Positions 45,106 through 54,487 of a DNA stretch of 64,000 bases are shown here, in pieces. The stretch covers positions 62,001-126,000 of the forward strand of contig NZ_BMFJ01000002.1 of assembly GCF_014638275.1 (NCBI RefSeq), written 5' to 3'. A model generated the notes under the pieces. It ran no database searches. It saw only the letters and a program-made list of their open reading frames with translations, and was not told where the DNA came from. The position numbers were made by a program, and so were the translations under genes. Each line of letters opens with the position of its first letter. Position 1 is the first letter of the stretch. Source of the DNA: Primorskyibacter flagellatus. GTDB lineage: Bacteria; Pseudomonadota; Alphaproteobacteria; Rhodobacterales; Rhodobacteraceae.

Positions 45106-46062
45106 TCAGGCTTCCCGGTAATGCAGCACCCGTCCGATCACGTTCATCAGCAGCTGCGCGGCGAGGATCGAGGTCACGCCGGCGGGGTCGTGATCGGGCG
45201 CGACCTCGACCAGGTCCATGCCAACGATCTCTCCCTGCTGCGCGAGACCGTCGATCAGTTCGAGCACCTCGTAATAGAGGAACCCGCCATGGCTCGGCGT
45301 GCCGGTGCCGGGCGCGATGGAGGGGTCGAAGGCGTCTATGTCGATGGTCAGGTAGTACCGCTCTCCGGCCGGGATGCGGGACAGCAGTCCGGCGACGCCG
45401 AGCGCCCGCGCCTGCCGCACCGACAGGATGTCCGATCCCATCCCCCGCGCCGCCTCGTACCCGTCCCGCGCGGTGGAGGAGACGTTGCGGATCCCGATCT
45501 GCGTCAGCCCCGACACCCAGGGTTTCTCTGCCGCGCGCCGCATCGGGTTGCCGTGGCCGTAGCGCACCCCGTGGCGTTCGTCGACGAAGTCGAGATGCGC
45601 GTCGATCTGGATCAGGTGGACCGGTTCCTCCCCGTCGAAGGCGTTGATGCAGGGAATGTTGACCGAATGATCCCCGCCGATCACCACCGGCAGCGCCCCC
45701 GCGGCGAGGATCTTGCGCACACCGTGTTCGATGTTGTCGTGGCTTTTCACCATGTCCGTATGGATGATGTCCGCATCCCCGATGTCCACGATGGTCACGC
45801 GGTGCGGTTCGAGGTAGGTCACGTCGTCCTCGTGATCATAGGCCCCGGCGTGACCGAAGGAAAACAGGGTCGAGGCCTCGCGCACCGCCCTCGGCCCCAT
45901 GCGCGCGCCCGACCGCCACTGTGTCCCCATGTCGAGCGGCGCGCCGAGGATCGCGACATCGGCGTCGATGCTGTCCCAGTCCTCCACATGCGGGTACTTG
46001 CCGAAGGTGCAGATGCCGACGAAGGGCAGGTTGAGCCGTCCGCCGTCGTAGCCGTGTTTCAT
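45106..46062 (-). CDS. speB: Agmatinase/ureohydrolase family protein
   Basis: 318 residues. All six manganese ligands of ureohydrolases are visible: H132 (GGDHS), D154, H156, D158 (DAHLD) and D241, D243 (DIDAFDP). The family hydrolyses guanidino compounds to urea plus an amine. Agmatinase is the common assignment, but guanidinobutyrase and related activities share the same motifs, so the substrate is open. If agmatine is used, the product putrescine would feed the homospermidine synthase in this window. Confidence 0.88.
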   Translation of the reverse strand: MKHGYDGGRLNLPFVGICTFGKYPHVEDWDSIDADVAILGAPLDMGTQWRSGARMGPRAVREASTLFSFGHAGAYDHEDDVTYLEPHRVTIVDIGDADIIHTDMVKSHDNIEHGVRKILAAGALPVVIGGDHSVNIPCINAFDGEEPVHLIQIDAHLDFVDERHGVRYGHGNPMRRAAEKPWVSGLTQIGIRNVSSTARDGYEAARGMGSDILSVRQARALGVAGLLSRIPAGERYYLTIDIDAFDPSIAPGTGTPSHGGFLYYEVLELIDGLAQQGEIVGMDLVEVAPDHDPAGVTSILAAQLLMNVIGRVLHYREA

Positions 46063-46530
46063 GGTCCCGTCCCGGTTTCTTGTGGTTTTGGGGTATTAGG
46101 GCACGGATTGCGGGATTTGTCGCGGGCGGAGTGGTGTGGACCGGTTCAGGGGGGGCCGTCATCCCGGACCTGATCCGAGGATCTCCGGTTCAGGGAAGTG
46201 TGGTGACAAGAGATCCTCGGATCAAGTCCGAGGATGACACCACAACGTGGAGCATGACCTTGGCCCTCTGCGGACGCGCAATGTCCCGGGCAGCGCCCGT
46301 CCGCCCCCCCGGACGGGCGCTTCGTCAACGTCAGCGCGACGATTGATCTGACGGCTTCAACGAGACGATGCAGTGACGACCGTAAACAGAGGAGCGCCCC
46401 TCCGCGGACGTGCCCCGCCTTCCGTCCATTGCCCCGCCGCAGCGGCGGTGACATCTGCCGACCTTGTCTCCCCCCTTCCCTCCGGCCCCGAAACCCCTAA
46501 GTTGGTCCCCGTAGACGGATAGGAGAGACC
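46063..46530. other. Intergenic region with an inverted repeat pair
   Basis: No gene is supported over 468 bp. The inverted palindrome pair at 46158-46237 dominates the left half; the right half upstream of the DUF808 gene shows no repeat, with taggagag at 46520-46527 as ribosome binding site. Confidence 0.6.
46158..46237. repeat. Inverted pair of palindromic repeats (second locus)
   Basis: The left arm 46158-46184 (gtcatcccggacctgatccg and on) and right arm 46210-46237 (agatcctcggatcaagtccg and on) are complementary apart from one indel and one mismatch. They could form a stem of about 27 bp with a 25-nt loop. Same family as 42602-42671. Confidence 0.75.
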
Positions 46531-47499
46531 ATGAGCGGACTGATCGCCCTGCTGGACGATGTGGCGGCCATTGCAAAGGTGGCGGCGGCCTCTGTCGACG
46601 ATGTGGTGGGACAGGCGGTCAAGGCCTCCTCCAAGGCGGCGGGGGCGGTCATCGACGATGCCGCGGTGACCCCGAAATACGTCCACGGTTTCGACGCCAG
46701 CCGCGAACTGCCGATCGTCTGGAAGATCGCCCGCGGGTCGATCTTCAACAAGCTGGTGATCCTGCTGCCCGTCGCCCTGGCGCTGTCGGCCTTTGCCCCC
46801 TTCCTGATCTATCCCCTGCTGATGCTGGGCGGCGGCTACCTCTGTTACGAGGGGGCGGAGAAGGTCTGGCACGCCATATCGCCCGCCCATCACGACCAGG
46901 CGGAGGCCGTGGCCAAGAAAGAAGCCACCGGCGCGCACCTGGAGGAGCAGAAGGTCAAGGGCGCCATCAAGACCGACTTCATCCTCTCGGCCGAGATCAT
47001 GACGATCGTGCTCTCCTCACTCCCCGAGGGTCAGCCGGTCTGGATCGAGGCCGCCGCGCTGGCCGTCGCCGGGCTGCTGATCACCGTGGCGGTCTATGGT
47101 GCGGTGGCGCTGATCGTGAAGGCCGACGACCTTGGCCTCGCCATGGCGGATCACGGGCGGCTTGGCCTGACCCGCCGGCTCGGGCGGTTCATCGTCAACG
47201 CGATGCCCTATTTCCTGCAGCTGCTGATCATCGTCGGCACCGCCGCGATGATCTGGGTCGGCGGCTCGATCCTCGTGCACGGGCTGGAGGTGCTGGGATG
47301 GCCCCTGCCCTACGACACGATCCACCACATCGCCGTCGACGTCGCGCATCGCGTACCGGAACGGCTTGAGGGGGCGGTCGAATGGCTGGTGACAGCCGGG
47401 CTGGACGGCGTGATCGGGCTGATCGTCGGCGCGGTGCTGATCCCGCTGGTCTCCGCCGCGTCGGGACTGTTCGGCGGATCGAAGGAAGAGGCGCACTAG
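46531..47499 (+). CDS. DUF808 (YedI-like) inner-membrane protein
   Basis: 322 residues. MSGLIALLDDVAAIAKVAA and KAAGAVIDDAAVTPKYVHGF are the family hallmark, followed by RELPIVWKIARGSIFNK and about five hydrophobic helices (near 70-100, 150-190, 220-255 and 290-315). Function unknown; E. coli YedI is the best-known homologue. It has a good Shine-Dalgarno. The gap to the next gene (47500-47677) holds nothing recognisable. Confidence 0.9.
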   Translation: MSGLIALLDDVAAIAKVAAASVDDVVGQAVKASSKAAGAVIDDAAVTPKYVHGFDASRELPIVWKIARGSIFNKLVILLPVALALSAFAPFLIYPLLMLGGGYLCYEGAEKVWHAISPAHHDQAEAVAKKEATGAHLEEQKVKGAIKTDFILSAEIMTIVLSSLPEGQPVWIEAAALAVAGLLITVAVYGAVALIVKADDLGLAMADHGRLGLTRRLGRFIVNAMPYFLQLLIIVGTAAMIWVGGSILVHGLEVLGWPLPYDTIHHIAVDVAHRVPERLEGAVEWLVTAGLDGVIGLIVGAVLIPLVSAASGLFGGSKEEAH

Positions 47500-47677
47500 G
47501 GCCCGATCGCTCCTCAACCGTATCGGCATGTATCGTTTGTCTGGCTCACGATCCGGAACAGGCACGACGCAGCCGCACCGGGCGGGACGGGTCATCGGCG
47601 TCATGGACGACACCTGTGTGCGTCGTTGAGCAGAGCCCGCGCCTGATCGGCCCCAGGCTCCGAGGCACACGCACGGA

Positions 47678-49285
47678 TCAGCGAACCGCCGGGTCCTCCC
47701 CCGTGTCCTCTGCCAGCCACCCCCGGTAGTGCACCATCCTCTGTCCGGTAAGCGGCGCGTGCAGGTCAACGTCGAAACGGAAAACCCCGTCCGCCGCCTG
47801 TTCCCGCGCCACCGAAACCGGCAGCAGCCAGCGCGGCAACGGCAGCGGCCCGATCCGGCCCGCCGTGACCGGGTAGTGCAGCGCGTGCTCGGTCACGTGG
47901 AGGGCAAGGGCGAAGGAGAACGGGCCGAACCGCTCCTCCATCCCGCCCCGCCGGACGGAGAGGCGGGAGCGGAACCGGCGCCGCCCGAACTGCCGCAACC
48001 ATGTTTCGCCCGCCGCCGTCGCCGTCTTGACGACCTCGACCGGCTGGTCCCGCCCTTCAGGCGGGAAGCCGAACAGCGCGCAGAGCAGGCGCGGCCACAG
48101 CCCGGTTCCCCGCGTGACATCGCAGGTCCCGCTCCAGTGACTGCACTCGGCGGTGAGGTGGGTCCGGCGGACGACATCCGGCAGCCGGTCGAAGGCGTCG
48201 CCCAGCACCCGCCGGAATATCGGATCGACCGGGGCGGAGACGCGCTCCGTCACCACGCGCAGGTCGGACATGGCGGCCTCCGCCTCGGCCAGCGTCACGA
48301 CCGCCACGGCAGGCCCGGCACCCGGTGGCAGCACATCGCGCCGCAGCAGCGCCCGCGCGGCGACACCGGGAATGAAGGGCCCGTCCCCGTCTTCGGCCAG
48401 CAGACGCCAGCTCCGCCGCTCCGTTTCGGTGGTCACGGTGACCGACATCCCCCCGCGCCCGCTGCCGAAGGGGGCCAGTGCCCCGGCGGCGACCTGTGCG
48501 ACGCGCACCAGCCTCGGCGTCACGGGGAACGCCCAGATCCGCCGGAGCGCGGCGAACGCCGCCAGCCCGTAACGCATCACGCCCAGTTCGAGCCCGGCGC
48601 GGAAGATCACCGTCTCTGCCCCGAAATGCGCGGGGAAAAGCCGCTGGTCGGGCACCGCGATCTGCCACCCCTGTCGGATCAGGCCGCCGGGAAGGGTGTA
48701 GTCCTTCGGGTCGGACCACCCCGTCACCCGGCACCACCGGCCACCGCGCCAGACCGGCATCCCCCGCCCCGCCCCCTCCAGAATTGACCGCATGACCGAC
48801 AGGCCGCGCGGTGCCCGGTTGCCCGGCAGGATCGCGGTATCGATGACACGCGGCCGCGCCCCCGCCGACAGGGCGACCACCGCGGCGGAGGAGAGCGCGG
48901 GCACCGACGACAGACCCGACAGCGCGCAGAGCCCGGCCTGCCGTGCCATGGGGTCGAGTTCGGTCAGACCCGCGCAGAAGCCCGCGTCGTCCGAGAGGTC
49001 AAGGTAATGCGCCTCCGCCGCCAGTGCCGCCCGTGCCAGCCGGTAGCGATCCGCGCCGTAGCTGTGGAACGGCCCGGCGGCATCGACCACCACGTCCTGC
49101 CCCGCCAGCGCGTCCAGCGGTCCCTCCCGGTCCAGCACCATCGCCCGGCAGCCGAGCCGGTTCGCCAGCGCCTGCGCGGCCCCCGCGCTGCGCCCGGCAA
49201 CGGTGACGTCATGGCCATCGCGCACCAGAAGCTCGGCCAGTCGCGACCCGAAGACCCCGTAACCGCCAAGCAGCAGGATCCTCAT
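47678..49285 (-). CDS. Saccharopine-reductase-like NAD(P)-binding protein with DUF4166 domain
   Basis: 535 residues. The N-terminal Rossmann domain has LLLGGYGVFGSRLAE (4-18), then VVVDAAGPFHSYG and YLDLSDDAGFCAGL as in saccharopine dehydrogenase/trans-acting enoyl reductase proteins. The last 190 residues (SHWSGTCDVTRGTGLWPRLL, ERFGPFSFALALHVTEHALH) match DUF4166. The substrate is unknown. ATG 49285 overlaps the stop of the upstream DCC-family gene (ATGA). Confidence 0.85.
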   Translation of the reverse strand: MRILLLGGYGVFGSRLAELLVRDGHDVTVAGRSAGAAQALANRLGCRAMVLDREGPLDALAGQDVVVDAAGPFHSYGADRYRLARAALAAEAHYLDLSDDAGFCAGLTELDPMARQAGLCALSGLSSVPALSSAAVVALSAGARPRVIDTAILPGNRAPRGLSVMRSILEGAGRGMPVWRGGRWCRVTGWSDPKDYTLPGGLIRQGWQIAVPDQRLFPAHFGAETVIFRAGLELGVMRYGLAAFAALRRIWAFPVTPRLVRVAQVAAGALAPFGSGRGGMSVTVTTETERRSWRLLAEDGDGPFIPGVAARALLRRDVLPPGAGPAVAVVTLAEAEAAMSDLRVVTERVSAPVDPIFRRVLGDAFDRLPDVVRRTHLTAECSHWSGTCDVTRGTGLWPRLLCALFGFPPEGRDQPVEVVKTATAAGETWLRQFGRRRFRSRLSVRRGGMEERFGPFSFALALHVTEHALHYPVTAGRIGPLPLPRWLLPVSVAREQAADGVFRFDVDLHAPLTGQRMVHYRGWLAEDTGEDPAVR

Positions 49286-49734
49286 CCGATGAGACGCCGC
49301 CTGAACGCCGGGTCGGGCAGCGCGCACATGTCCGCCCGCCCGCATATCGCATAGCGGTTCCGCGCCAGCCGCCGGTAGAGCCAGTCGCGCAGCGGTCTCG
49401 GACAGGCGTGGAGCACGAAGGCCAGCCGCCCCCACCCCCTGAAGCGACGGCAGGCGTGCAGCACCGCTTCGAAATCCTTGTGCGCGACACCCTGATCGAT
49501 GAACAGCCAGCTTTCGGGATCGTCGGGACGCAGCCCGTAATGCCGCATCAGCGCCGCGCCGAGCGGGGACTGCACCGGGCAGATGCGCACCGTGCCGCTG
49601 CCGTCAAGCCGGTGGATCATCCGCGCGCCCCAGCTGCACACCGCACAATCCGCATCCATGACGGCCAGCGGGCCCGCATCGTCGAAGGGCGGCACCTGCG
49701 GGTCGCTGCGGAAGGAATGGGGCGCATGCATCAT
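49282..49734 (-). CDS. DCC family (DUF393) thiol-disulfide-like protein
   Basis: 150 residues. The family motif DADCAVC (27-33, CxxC at 30/33) is followed by RICPVQSPLGAALMRHYGL, WLFIDQGVAHKDFEAVLHA and the C-terminal RNRYAICGRADMC. This is the domain named for its DxxCxxC signature and proposed to be thioredoxin-like. It overlaps the saccharopine-reductase-like gene by 4 nt and probably acts with it. Two ATGs lie back to back at the start (49734 and 49731). Confidence 0.9.
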   Translation of the reverse strand: MMHAPHSFRSDPQVPPFDDAGPLAVMDADCAVCSWGARMIHRLDGSGTVRICPVQSPLGAALMRHYGLRPDDPESWLFIDQGVAHKDFEAVLHACRRFRGWGRLAFVLHACPRPLRDWLYRRLARNRYAICGRADMCALPDPAFRRRLIG

Positions 49735-49908
49735 GGCGCGATCCTCCGCCAGCCGCGCGGCCGGTGCAAGGCGGCACGGTGACGCCACCGCGACACCATG
49801 GGGGCCACGCGATCCGCGTGTCCTGCCCCCTTGCGCCCCGCGCCGAAGATCCGTTCTATCCGCCCCGGCGGAAGCGCGGCGCGGAGACCACGGCAGAAGG
49901 ACGCGGGC

Positions 49909-50901
49909 ATGAGCGACACAACCGGACCCTCGGTCCGCGACAGGCTGGCCCGCATTGCGCCGGGACTGGCGCTCTGCATGGTCGTTGCCGCTGCCGCGCG
50001 GTTCCTCTCGGAACATTACGGCGCCCCGCAGATGCTGTTCGCGCTGCTGCTTGGCATGGCGCTGCACTTCCTGACGGAGGACGCGCGGAGTGCCGCCGGG
50101 ATAGACTTTGCCGCCCGCGTCCTGCTCCGCCTCGGCGTCGCACTGCTTGGCGTGCGCATCACCTTCGACGAAGTCGGGCACCTTGGCGCGGGGGCGGTGG
50201 TCTGGATGGCCGCCGGAGTCGCGCTGACCATCGCGGTCGGAGCGCTGGCCGTGCGGCTGACCGGGCTGGACCGCCGGTTCGGCATCCTGTCGGGCGGCGC
50301 CGTGGCGATCTGCGGGGCCTCTGCCGCCATGGCGATTGCCGCCGTGCTGCCCCGCGACGAACGCAGCGAACGCGACACCATCCTCGTCGTGGTCACGGTG
50401 ACGGCGCTGTCGACGCTGGCGATGATCCTCTACCCGATGATTACCGCGACGCTCGGCCTTGGCGACCGGGCGGCAGGGCTGTTCCTGGGCGGCACGATCC
50501 ACGATGTCGCGCAGGTGGTGGGCGCGGGCTATTCCGTGTCGCCCGAAACCGGGGACACCGCCACCATAGCCAAGCTGTTCCGTGTCGCCATGCTGGTGCC
50601 GGTGGTGCTGCTGATCGGCCTGCGCCACCGCGCCGGAGGCCACCGGGCCCCGCTGCCCCTGTTCGTCGTCGGGTTCGCGGCGCTTGTGGTGCTGAACTCC
50701 GCCGGCGCGGTGCCTGCCGCCGCCGCCGGCTGGCTGACGACCCTGTCGGGCTGGTGCCTCGTCACCGCCATCGCGGCGCTTGGCATCAAGACCTCGCTCC
50801 GGTCGCTGTTCGAGGTCGGCTCGGCCCCGCTCCTGCTGCTGCTTGGCGAAACCGTGGTCCTTGCGCTGTGGATCGGTCTCGGGATCGCCCTGGGCTACTG
50901 A
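49909..50901 (+). CDS. YeiH/UPF0324 family putative exporter
   Basis: 330 residues with about ten membrane helices. ALLLGMALHFL, RLGVALLGVRITFDEV, GGAVAICGASAAMAIAAVL and LGGTIHDVAQVVGAGYSVS are the strongly conserved stretches of the UPF0324 family (YeiH). Members are often called putative sulfate exporters; the ligand is not proven. ATG 49909 has gcagaagga upstream. It is divergent from the DCC gene. Confidence 0.9.
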   Translation: MSDTTGPSVRDRLARIAPGLALCMVVAAAARFLSEHYGAPQMLFALLLGMALHFLTEDARSAAGIDFAARVLLRLGVALLGVRITFDEVGHLGAGAVVWMAAGVALTIAVGALAVRLTGLDRRFGILSGGAVAICGASAAMAIAAVLPRDERSERDTILVVVTVTALSTLAMILYPMITATLGLGDRAAGLFLGGTIHDVAQVVGAGYSVSPETGDTATIAKLFRVAMLVPVVLLIGLRHRAGGHRAPLPLFVVGFAALVVLNSAGAVPAAAAGWLTTLSGWCLVTAIAALGIKTSLRSLFEVGSAPLLLLLGETVVLALWIGLGIALGY

Positions 50902-50923
50902 GGGGCGCGGGTCGCGCCGCCGC

Positions 50924-53194
50924 TCACCCGCATTTCGAATGTCCACAGGAGGTGCAGGTCATGCAGCCCTCGGACATGTGCATGGTGTACTGACCGCAGG
51001 ACGGGCAGGCCTTGCCGCGACCGCCGGTCTCAAGCCCCACGACCTTTGCGGTCGGGTCGGTCTTGAGCCCCTTGCCCTCGCCCTCGATGAAGCCGATGGA
51101 GACGAGATGCGTCTCGATCACCCCGCCGATGGCCGCGAGGATCGAGGGGATGTATTTCCCCCTGATCCACGCCCCGCCGCGCGGATCAAAGACGGCTTTC
51201 AGTTCCTCCACCACGAAACTCACGTCCCCGCCCCGCCGGAACACGGCAGAGATCATCCGGGTCAGCGCCACGGTCCAGGCGAAATGCTCCATGTTCTTGG
51301 AGTTGATGAACACCTCGAACGGCCGCCGCCGCCCGCCAACGATGATATCGTTGATGGTCAGGTAGATGGCATGTTCGCTGTCCGGCCACTTGAGCTTGTA
51401 GGTATTGCCTTCCAGCGTCGTTGGCCGGTCGAGCGGGTCGGACATGTAGACGACCTCGCCCCCTTCGACGGGCATGACGGCCGGAGATTCTTCCTTCTCC
51501 GCCTCCACTGACAGCACCGACCCCGTCACATCGTTCGGGCGGTAGGTCGTGCAGCCCTTGCAGCCCGAATCCCAGGCCGCCATGTAGACGTCCTTGAACG
51601 CCTCGAACGAGATGTCCTCGGGGCAGTTGATGGTCTTCGAGATCGACGAATCCACCCATTTCTGCGCCGCAGCCTGCATCTTCACGTGATCCAGCGGGGC
51701 CAGCGTCTGCGCGTTGACGAAGTGATCGGGCAGAGGCGCGTCGCCCTTCAGCTGCTTCCACAGCTGCACCGCGTAATCGACCACCTTTTCCTCGGTCCGC
51801 GACCCGTCCTTCTGCAGCACTTTACGGGTGTATTCATAGGCAAAGACCGGCTCGATCCCGCTCGACACGTTCCCGGCGTAGAGCGAGATCGTTCCCGTCG
51901 GCGCGATGGAGGTCAGCAGGGCGTTCCGGATGCCGTGCTCCGCCACCGCGGCGCGCACGTCATCGTCCATCGCCATCATCGTGCCAGACGCGAGATAGGC
52001 GTCGCGGTCGAACAGCGGGAACGCCCCCTTTTCCTTGGCCAGGTCGACCGAGGCCAGGTAGGCCGCGCGCGCGATGGCCCGCATCCAGGCCTCCGTCTGC
52101 GAAGCCGCCTCGTCGGAGCCGTAACGCAGCCCGAGCATCAGAAGCGCATCCGCCAGCCCGGTCACGCCCAGCCCGATCCGCCGCTTCGCCTCTGCCTCGC
52201 GCGCCTGCGCCTCGAGCGGGAATTTCGACGCGTCGACGGTGTTGTCCATCATCCGCACGGCCACCCGCACCAGGTCGTCCAGCGCGGAAAGGTCCAGCGC
52301 CGCAGCCTCCGTGAACGGGTCCGACACCAGCCGGGCGAGGTTGACGGAGCCGAGCAGGCAGGCGCCATAGGGCGGCAGAGGCTGTTCCCCGCAGGGGTTC
52401 GTCGCCGCGATCGTCTCGCAATACCTGAGGTTGTTCGCGGCGTTGATGCGGTCGATGAAGATCACGCCCGGCTCCGCATAATCGTAGGTCGCCTGCATGA
52501 TCCGGTTCCACAGGTCGCGCGCCTGCAGCGTGTGATAGACCTTGCCGTCGAACTGCAGCTCCCACGGGCCGTCGGCCTTGACCGCCTCCATGAACGGATC
52601 GGTGACAAGGACGGACATGTTGAACATGCGCAGCCGCGCCGGGTCGGACTTGGCCCCGATGAAGGACTCGATATCCGGGTGGTCACAGCGCATCGTCGCC
52701 ATCATCGCGCCCCGGCGCGATCCCGCCGACATGATCGTGCGGCACATCGCGTCCCAGACATCCATGAAAGACAGCGGGCCGGAGGCATCCGCCGCCACCC
52801 CCGACACCGCCGCCCCCTTGGGCCGGATGGTGGAGAAATCGTAGCCGATTCCGCCGCCCTGCTGCATGGTCAGCGCGGCCTCCTTCAGCATGTCGAAGAT
52901 GCCGCCCATGTCGTCGGGCACCGTGCCCATGACGAAGCAGTTGAACAGCGTGACCTTGCGCCCCGTCCCGGCCCCGGCGGTGATCCGCCCGGCGGGCAGG
53001 TAGCGGAAATCCTCCAGCGCGTGGTAGAACCGGTCCTCCCACGTCGCCGCATCCTCCTCGACCGAAGCCAGCGCCCGCGCGATCCGCCGCCAGCTGTCCT
53101 CGACAGAGCGGTCGACGGGCGTGCCGTCCGCCTGCTTGAGACGGTACTTCATGTCCCAGACCTGTTCGGCAATGGGCGCGGCAAAGCGGGTCAT
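50924..53194 (-). CDS. nrdJ: Adenosylcobalamin-dependent ribonucleotide reductase (class II)
   Basis: 756 residues. The ten-stranded barrel carries NCFVMG (Cys86), the active-site loop NPCGEQPLPPYGACLLGSVN (N266, C268, E270) and ALLTSIAPTGTISLYAGN. The C-terminus is a zinc-ribbon-like tail (CPSCGQ, CMTCTSCGHSKCG), which supplies the reducing cysteines in NrdJ-type enzymes. It makes deoxyribonucleotides using B12 without oxygen dependence. No cobalamin riboswitch is seen in the 113 bp before it. ATG 53194 gives the family N-terminus. Confidence 0.95.
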   Translation of the reverse strand: MTRFAAPIAEQVWDMKYRLKQADGTPVDRSVEDSWRRIARALASVEEDAATWEDRFYHALEDFRYLPAGRITAGAGTGRKVTLFNCFVMGTVPDDMGGIFDMLKEAALTMQQGGGIGYDFSTIRPKGAAVSGVAADASGPLSFMDVWDAMCRTIMSAGSRRGAMMATMRCDHPDIESFIGAKSDPARLRMFNMSVLVTDPFMEAVKADGPWELQFDGKVYHTLQARDLWNRIMQATYDYAEPGVIFIDRINAANNLRYCETIAATNPCGEQPLPPYGACLLGSVNLARLVSDPFTEAAALDLSALDDLVRVAVRMMDNTVDASKFPLEAQAREAEAKRRIGLGVTGLADALLMLGLRYGSDEAASQTEAWMRAIARAAYLASVDLAKEKGAFPLFDRDAYLASGTMMAMDDDVRAAVAEHGIRNALLTSIAPTGTISLYAGNVSSGIEPVFAYEYTRKVLQKDGSRTEEKVVDYAVQLWKQLKGDAPLPDHFVNAQTLAPLDHVKMQAAAQKWVDSSISKTINCPEDISFEAFKDVYMAAWDSGCKGCTTYRPNDVTGSVLSVEAEKEESPAVMPVEGGEVVYMSDPLDRPTTLEGNTYKLKWPDSEHAIYLTINDIIVGGRRRPFEVFINSKNMEHFAWTVALTRMISAVFRRGGDVSFVVEELKAVFDPRGGAWIRGKYIPSILAAIGGVIETHLVSIGFIEGEGKGLKTDPTAKVVGLETGGRGKACPSCGQYTMHMSEGCMTCTSCGHSKCG

Positions 53195-53307
53195 CGGAAT
53201 CACCTCGGGGCAGCTTCGGGAGGGAAGCACCACCCTACACCCCCTGCTTGCGTATGCCAACAATTAGCCTATCCTTGTCACAGACCAACACGATCTTGGG
53301 GGAGACC

Positions 53308-53736
53308 GTGGCCAGATTCGTCAATCTGCTGAAACTTTCCGTCGGCTCCGAGTCGGTCGACACCCTGCGCGCCTGGCAGGCCTCCCGCCGTCCGCTCTAT
53401 GACGACGGCCTGCCCCGGCATGTCACCCGCATGTGGCCCAAGCGCGAGTCAGAGCTTCTCGACGGCGGGTCGATCTACTGGGTCATCAAGGGCCAGATCC
53501 AGGCCCGCCAGCGCGTCGTCCGCCTTGACGAGGTGATGCACGACGGCATCCGCCACTGCGCCCTTGTCCTCGACCCCGAGGTGCACGCAACGGCCACCTC
53601 CCCGCGCCGTCCGTTCCAGGGCTGGCGCTACCTCGACCCGAAGGACGCGCCCCCCGACCTGTCGAAGACCCGCACCGGGGACGACACGCTGCCCGCCGAC
53701 CTGTCCAAGGCGCTGGCGGATATCGGGGTGCTCTGA
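53308..53736 (+). CDS. DUF1489 family protein
   Basis: 142 residues. FVNLLKLSVGSESVDTLRAW, HVTRMWPKRESELLDGGSIY and GWRYLDPKDAPPDL are the family core. It is restricted largely to alphaproteobacteria and has no known function. The start is GTG 53308, with tgggggaga 5-6 nt upstream. It is divergent from nrdJ. Confidence 0.9.
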   Translation: MARFVNLLKLSVGSESVDTLRAWQASRRPLYDDGLPRHVTRMWPKRESELLDGGSIYWVIKGQIQARQRVVRLDEVMHDGIRHCALVLDPEVHATATSPRRPFQGWRYLDPKDAPPDLSKTRTGDDTLPADLSKALADIGVL

Positions 53737-53742
53737 CCGCCC

Positions 53743-53775
53743 TCTTCGGTTTGGGAAATATCCCCGCCGGAGGCC
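53743..53775. repeat. Dispersed gene-end repeat (copy 3)
   Basis: cttcggtttgggaaatatcc then ccgccggaggcc, 6 nt after the DUF1489 stop. It shares gaaatatccccgccggagg with the copy at 10049-10081. Confidence 0.55.
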
Positions 53776-53791
53776 ATCCGGCGCAGCCGGA

Positions 53792-54487
53792 TCAATCCAC
53801 CGCCAGCCGTTCCAGCAACCCGGACAGCACCGCGCGATCCGCATCCGTCATCGCCGCCGAACGCGACCGGTAGAGCGTCGCCTGAGATTTCAGGATCAGC
53901 CCGTCCGCCATGATCTTCAGGTGGTTCGCGCGCAGGGTTTCCCCGGTCGAGGTGATGTCGGCAATCGCCTCCGCCGTTTCGTTCTTCACCGTGCCCTCGG
54001 TTGCGCCCTGGCTGTCGACCAGCTGGTAATCCGCCACCCCCCGGTCGCGCAGGAAGTCGCGCACCAGCCGGTGATACTTCGTCGCGATCCGCAGACGGAA
54101 GCCGTGGCGGTCGCGGAAGGCCGCCGCCGCCGCGTCAAGGTCGTCCAGCACGTCGACATCGGCCCAGCAGGACGGCACCGCAAGCACGAGGTCCGCGTGG
54201 CCGAACCCCAGTTCCGCCAGCATCTCGACCCGCAGGTCCCAGCTCGCCAGCTTCTCCTGCACCAGATCGGTGCCGGTCACGCCCAGATGGATGCGCCCCT
54301 CCGCCAGATCGCGCGGGATCTCGCCGGCGGAAAGCAGCACAAGCTCAACGCCCTCCACGCCGCCGACGCGCCCGGCATATTCGCGTTCCGACCCGGCGCG
54401 TCCCAGTTCGATGCCGCGTTCCCCGAACCAGTCGAAGGTCTTCTCCATCAGCCGGCCCTTGGAGGGCACGCCCAGCTTCACGGTCAT
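53792..54487 (-). CDS. hisG: ATP phosphoribosyltransferase, short form
   Basis: 231 residues, the short HisG form that lacks the C-terminal regulatory domain and needs HisZ. VKLGVPSKGRLMEKTFDWF, HLGVTGTDLVQEK and the PRPP loop ADITSTGETLRANHLKI are present. It catalyses the first step of histidine synthesis. Its ATG overlaps the hisZ stop (ATGA), consistent with a stoichiometric HisG-HisZ complex. Confidence 0.97.
   Translation of the reverse strand: MTVKLGVPSKGRLMEKTFDWFGERGIELGRAGSEREYAGRVGGVEGVELVLLSAGEIPRDLAEGRIHLGVTGTDLVQEKLASWDLRVEMLAELGFGHADLVLAVPSCWADVDVLDDLDAAAAAFRDRHGFRLRIATKYHRLVRDFLRDRGVADYQLVDSQGATEGTVKNETAEAIADITSTGETLRANHLKIMADGLILKSQATLYRSRSAAMTDADRAVLSGLLERLAVD

Noticed and set aside
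53195-53307. Cobalamin riboswitch or NrdR box before nrdJ
   Set aside because: The 113-bp gap is too short for a full cobalamin riboswitch, and I could not find a B12-box or a convincing paired NrdR site.
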